From NCBI GenBank assembly GCA_016342285.1, contig JAEINQ010000009.1, positions 1-64,000 of the forward strand: 64,000 nucleotides of DNA. The letters are read 5' to 3'. Both the position numbers and the translations under genes were made by a program. The DNA is from Desulfobacterales bacterium. Its GTDB lineage: Bacteria > Desulfobacterota > Desulfobacteria > Desulfobacterales > JAEINQ01. How positions within the stretch are numbered: the stretch's first letter is position 1; every line of letters begins with the position of its first letter. The notes beneath the pieces are model-generated. The model did not search any database and was not told the DNA's origin. It saw nothing but the letters and a program-made list of their open reading frames with translations. Positions 61,116-64,000 of the stretch are shown one piece after another.

Positions 61116-61583
61116 ATGGACAAACGGCAACTTTCCGATGTCATCGAAACCGCCATCCGGCGAGAGGAAGAGGCCTACGATTTTTACATGGACCTCCATG
61201 GCCGCTTCGATGATGCCCAGGTTCAAGAGGCCCTGGCCTGGATCGCCGGGGAGGAGAAAAAGCACAAGGCTTTTCTGGTCGACTACAGGGACGGTCGTCT
61301 CGGCCCCGATGCCCTGCAACTGCGCCATGCCGTGGATTACAAAGTGGCTGAATACCTGGACGAGCCCGAGGTCTCCGACCATATGGCCCGCCACGAGGTG
61401 TTTCTGGTGGCGGCCCACCGGGAAAAGCGGGCCCACGACTTCTATTCGGCCCTGGCGGACCACCATCCCGATGGCGAGGTGGCCGGTATGCTGCGCCGCA
61501 TGGCTTCCGAGGAGATGAGGCACAAGGAAAAAATGGAGTATCTTTACGCCAACGCGGCTTTTCCCCAGACCGACGGGGGCTGA
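61116..61583 (+). CDS. Ferritin-like di-iron protein (rubrerythrin type without rubredoxin domain)
   Basis: This 155-residue four-helix-bundle protein has two pairs of iron-ligand helices: REEEAYDFY with EEKKH, and HREKRAHDFY with EEMRH. The Glu and His ligands of a di-iron site are thus retained. Such proteins act in peroxide reduction or iron handling in anaerobes; the C-terminal rubredoxin domain of true rubrerythrin is absent. GGAGG lies 8 nt before the ATG. The gene stands alone. Confidence 0.85.
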   Translation: MDKRQLSDVIETAIRREEEAYDFYMDLHGRFDDAQVQEALAWIAGEEKKHKAFLVDYRDGRLGPDALQLRHAVDYKVAEYLDEPEVSDHMARHEVFLVAAHREKRAHDFYSALADHHPDGEVAGMLRRMASEEMRHKEKMEYLYANAAFPQTDGG

Positions 61584-61968
61584 AGTGCGCGCTTCCGTAA
61601 AAAACCCGATATCTGCGTTACGCGAACCCTTCGTCATTGCGGAGCACGTCTAAGTGCTCCTCATTCCTCAGGATTCGCAAGCCTTGATCTCGGGCTTTTT
61701 ACGAAACCGCCTGAAAAAGACGCCTGTTATAGGGGCTGTCAGAATTCAATTCCGTTGCAGAGCCGGCAGGGTCGTTTTGTTGGCGGACAACTGTCTGGAG
61801 ACGTTTAGGGGCGCTTAGGACCGCCGTCATGAAGCGGTTTCCGGAAGCGTTACCCACACACATCCTTAAAACCTATCTTAACCGTTTGGCGTCGGCGGGC
61901 CTTAGCGCCGCCTTTACGGCGAGTTTTGGCTGGCAACAAAACGATCCTGCCGGCGGCCCAATCGACCT
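61584..61968. other. Intergenic region with family-E repeat
   Basis: This 385-bp stretch between convergent genes carries the repeat at 61592-61709. Nothing further is recognisable, apart from short GC inverted repeats near 61885-61915 that could help termination. Confidence 0.55.
61592..61709. repeat. Interspersed repeat family E, full copy with terminal inverted repeats
   Basis: Ends CCGTAAAAAACCCGA and TCGGGCTTTTTACG are inverted repeats. The centre holds GCGTTACGC and the hairpin GGAGCAC-GTCTAA-GTGCTCC. A MITE-like or REP-like nature is inferred. The partner copy is at 53241-53320. Confidence 0.8.
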
Positions 61969-64000
61969 CTATTTAAGAGTGAAAACCACCCGGCTTTTTC
62001 GTTCTTCGGTTTCTTTGACCCCTTCCGCGGCCACCGGTGCGGGCTCTTTCAAAAAGACCCGTTCCGGAGCCATTTTCCCGGTTTCCAGCAGATAGTCCTT
62101 CACCCGTGCGGCCCGTTCGGCGGCCATTTGTCTCAGGTCGTTGTCCGTGACGGCGATTTGGGTGTAGAGGAGTTTTTCCATCTCTTCGGGCGGCAGCTGC
62201 TTGATGCGGCCGTCCGCCTCCCGGGGCTTGGGAAAATCGGCGGCCGCGTAGGCGGCGGCCAGGTAGGTGTCATACTCATCGGGAGAAACGGCCATTTCTT
62301 TGCGGGGCACGACAGGAAGTTTTTTTCGGGCCCGATCCTGAATCTTGCTGGCCACGAGCAGGCCGTCGAATCGCTGTCGGCGAAGCCCTTCCCGGTCCGT
62401 CTCCGGGGACACCTCTCCTTGAATATCGAGCTTCAGCCCTGGGCGCTGGTAGAGGGCCTCGGACAGTTTGTCCAGTTGCTGCCGGGGTTCTTCGCCCAGG
62501 TCGACGGTGCCGGCGGCAAAATCGACCTGGCTCATCTCCTCCCCGCCTCCGAAAATGGATCCTAGGGCGGCAAAGGGGGCTGTGATGATCTTCCGGACCA
62601 GGTTGACCAGCATTTTCAGGACGATTCCGCCGATGCTGAATTCCGGGTCGTCCAGGTTGCCCCGGAGGGGCAGGTCCAGGTCGATGACGCCGTTGCGATC
62701 TTCCAGCAGCGACAGGGCCAGCCCGATGGGCAGGCTCGTGGCGTCCGGGCTTTCCACCGCCTTGCCCAGGGTGAGTTGATCGAAGCGGACGCGGTTTTCC
62801 GCTACCAGTTCTCCCTTGGAGACCCGGTAGGTAAGGTCGAGGCTCAGTTTGCCCTTGTCCAGGACGTAGCCCAGGTATTTGCCGCTGTAGGGGGTGAACG
62901 GACTCATTTCGATGTCGGAAAAGGCGATCTTGATGTCCGTGTACCGATCCTGGATGAGGGGATTGATCTTGCCGGTGATTTCCAGCGGGGCGTGGTTGTC
63001 CAGCCGTCCTTTAAGCAGCACATCGGCCCTGGCCAGATTCTCGGAGGAGAGCCCTGACACGCTGCCGCCCAGGTCCATGAATTCGGTCTCGAAGTGGGGT
63101 TGAATCTGGCGGTCGGAAAACCGAACCCTTCCGCCTTGTAAGGTGACGGTGCCGATGTGGATTTCCGGTCCGGTGGTGGCCGGGTCTGGCGGGGTCGCCG
63201 GTTGCGGGGTTTTGACCGGATCCGGTGTTGCCTCGGTCTCTTTCTCCTGGGCCATTACGCGGGTCAGGTTCAGGCTGCCATCCTCGTTGACGATCAGCCG
63301 TGCGAAGAAATCGGTGAGCGCTACTTCCCCGATACCGACTTTTAATGGAACGGTGGCGATGTCCATGTCAGACAGGTAAAGGGAATTCCACTTGACCAGA
63401 TCCCGTGTCCGGTCGCGGTCCACCGTGGCGAGTTCGACAATGGCCGCGCTGCCCGAATACCTTACGGCCGTCTCGCCCCCGGGTGTCTGGCCGAGGGTCA
63501 CCCGCCCTTCGTTTCCGAGCCGGCCGCCGGTGATGAGGATTTTGACCTTATCCTCCAGGTAGGACTGGGCCGGCCGAATGTCGATGGCGTCGGTTTTGAC
63601 AGCCAGATCGGCAACGAGCGGGTTGATGCCGGCGCTGCCTTTTACCGAGAGGGCGCCGGTTTCGTTGATTCCCATGGCCAACACCAGGTCGAAACGGTTT
63701 TCCGGCCGGGTCGATAAACCCGTTACATCAAGTCCGATCCGGGTCAGGTTCAAGCGCACCGGTTCGGTGGGAACCCGGTCGATTGCCGTCACGGCCCAGT
63801 TGCCGATCCGAAGGGTCTCGACCCCGGCAAGCCAGGGGGCCGCCTGGGATGGGGGCGCCTGTGCGTCGGCTTGGGAACGCACTTCAGCGGGTGGGGGGTT
63901 GCCTGCCAGGCGGGTCAGGCTGATGCGACCCGATGGATCGCGTTCGACCTGGATGGCGCCGCCTTCCGATTCAATCTGCCGGACCGAGACGCTCTGCTGG
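61969..64000 (-). CDS. DUF748 / AsmA-like envelope protein (N-terminus beyond window)
   Basis: The frame is open from the right edge, so at least 676 residues of the C-terminal part are seen. Repeated beta-strand units (e.g. IHIGTVTLQGGRVRFSDRQI, LEITGKINPLIQDRYTDIKIAF, KYLGYVLDKGKLSLDLTYRV, NGVIDLDLPLRGNLDDPEFSIG) are typical of DUF748. They form a long groove-like structure of the AsmA/TamB sort that spans the periplasm and may carry lipids. A helical tail ends in an OmpA-like or pore-lining segment (LKLDIQGEVSPETDREGLR). The N-terminal membrane anchor lies outside the window. Confidence 0.85.
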   Translation of the reverse strand, partial: QQSVSVRQIESEGGAIQVERDPSGRISLTRLAGNPPPAEVRSQADAQAPPSQAAPWLAGVETLRIGNWAVTAIDRVPTEPVRLNLTRIGLDVTGLSTRPENRFDLVLAMGINETGALSVKGSAGINPLVADLAVKTDAIDIRPAQSYLEDKVKILITGGRLGNEGRVTLGQTPGGETAVRYSGSAAIVELATVDRDRTRDLVKWNSLYLSDMDIATVPLKVGIGEVALTDFFARLIVNEDGSLNLTRVMAQEKETEATPDPVKTPQPATPPDPATTGPEIHIGTVTLQGGRVRFSDRQIQPHFETEFMDLGGSVSGLSSENLARADVLLKGRLDNHAPLEITGKINPLIQDRYTDIKIAFSDIEMSPFTPYSGKYLGYVLDKGKLSLDLTYRVSKGELVAENRVRFDQLTLGKAVESPDATSLPIGLALSLLEDRNGVIDLDLPLRGNLDDPEFSIGGIVLKMLVNLVRKIITAPFAALGSIFGGGEEMSQVDFAAGTVDLGEEPRQQLDKLSEALYQRPGLKLDIQGEVSPETDREGLRRQRFDGLLVASKIQDRARKKLPVVPRKEMAVSPDEYDTYLAAAYAAADFPKPREADGRIKQLPPEEMEKLLYTQIAVTDNDLRQMAAERAARVKDYLLETGKMAPERVFLKEPAPVAAEGVKETEERKSRVVFTLK

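Overview
The window looks like GC-rich chromosomal DNA from an anaerobic Desulfobacterota bacterium, most plausibly a Desulfobacterales-type sulfate reducer. This is inferred from gene content: an hgcA/hgcB mercury-methylation pair, corrinoid methyltransferases with a RACo-type activator, HdrB/HdrC-like iron-sulfur proteins, TAXI-TRAP transport, DUF6178 and DUF1847 proteins, and many short hairpin repeats between genes. No rRNA, tRNA, CRISPR array or intact insertion sequence was recognised, and no sulfate-respiration gene lies in the window.

Layout. 1-2306: the start of a large minus-strand surface or secreted repeat protein (DUF4347, LamG, VNDAP repeats) that runs off the left edge. 2.7-17 kb: mostly housekeeping and metabolic genes (rdgB, GTP-type PEP carboxykinase, AmpG-like permease, DUF6178, cyclic-nucleotide-gated patatin phospholipase, trmL, amidohydrolase, YkgJ-type and DUF362 ferredoxin proteins). 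17.2-35.7 kb: a long run of co-directional minus-strand genes that reads as one catabolic region. It contains a GntR/FCD regulator, a TAXI-TRAP importer, a creatininase-family hydrolase, an MmgE/PrpD protein, a GlcD-like flavoprotein with HdrC-like and CCG iron-sulfur partners, a corrinoid protein, two UroD-type methyltransferases, a small protein usually seen beside such systems, a RACo-type reductive activator and an MFS permease. I infer corrinoid-dependent demethylation of an imported organic acid or amide; the substrate is not readable from sequence.

36-46 kb: an SLC13/TrkA-C permease, a TesA/YbbA/YbbP-like lysophospholipase and ABC cassette, thioredoxin reductase, an S1-domain protein, a PilZ protein and a class IV aminotransferase. 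46.4-48.8 kb: hgcB, hgcA and a TTG-initiated ArsR-family gene with a readable promoter/operator. HgcA carries Ser in place of the usual Gly in its cap-helix motif, and a tandem pair of about 100-bp hairpin repeats separates hgcA from hgcB. 49-51.6 kb: a patch of decay and accessory genes: an orphan response regulator, a probable antirepressor remnant, a Phd/RelE-type toxin-antitoxin pair, and a methyltransferase with its SAM-binding core deleted. It ends with an O6-alkylguanine-DNA alkyltransferase whose catalytic Cys codon is TGA, a strong candidate for a selenocysteine enzyme.

51.6-64 kb: a WYL regulator, two tiny ORFs with strong ribosome-binding sites, a rhomboid protease with an N-terminal zinc ribbon, lipoprotein and Cys-rich small genes, a GT4 glycosyltransferase, membrane proteins, a 108-nt structured-RNA candidate beside a DUF2892 gene, a ferritin-like protein and the C-terminal part of a DUF748 protein that runs off the right edge. 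At least six families of short interspersed repeats, several with hairpins kept by compensatory changes, fill the gaps.
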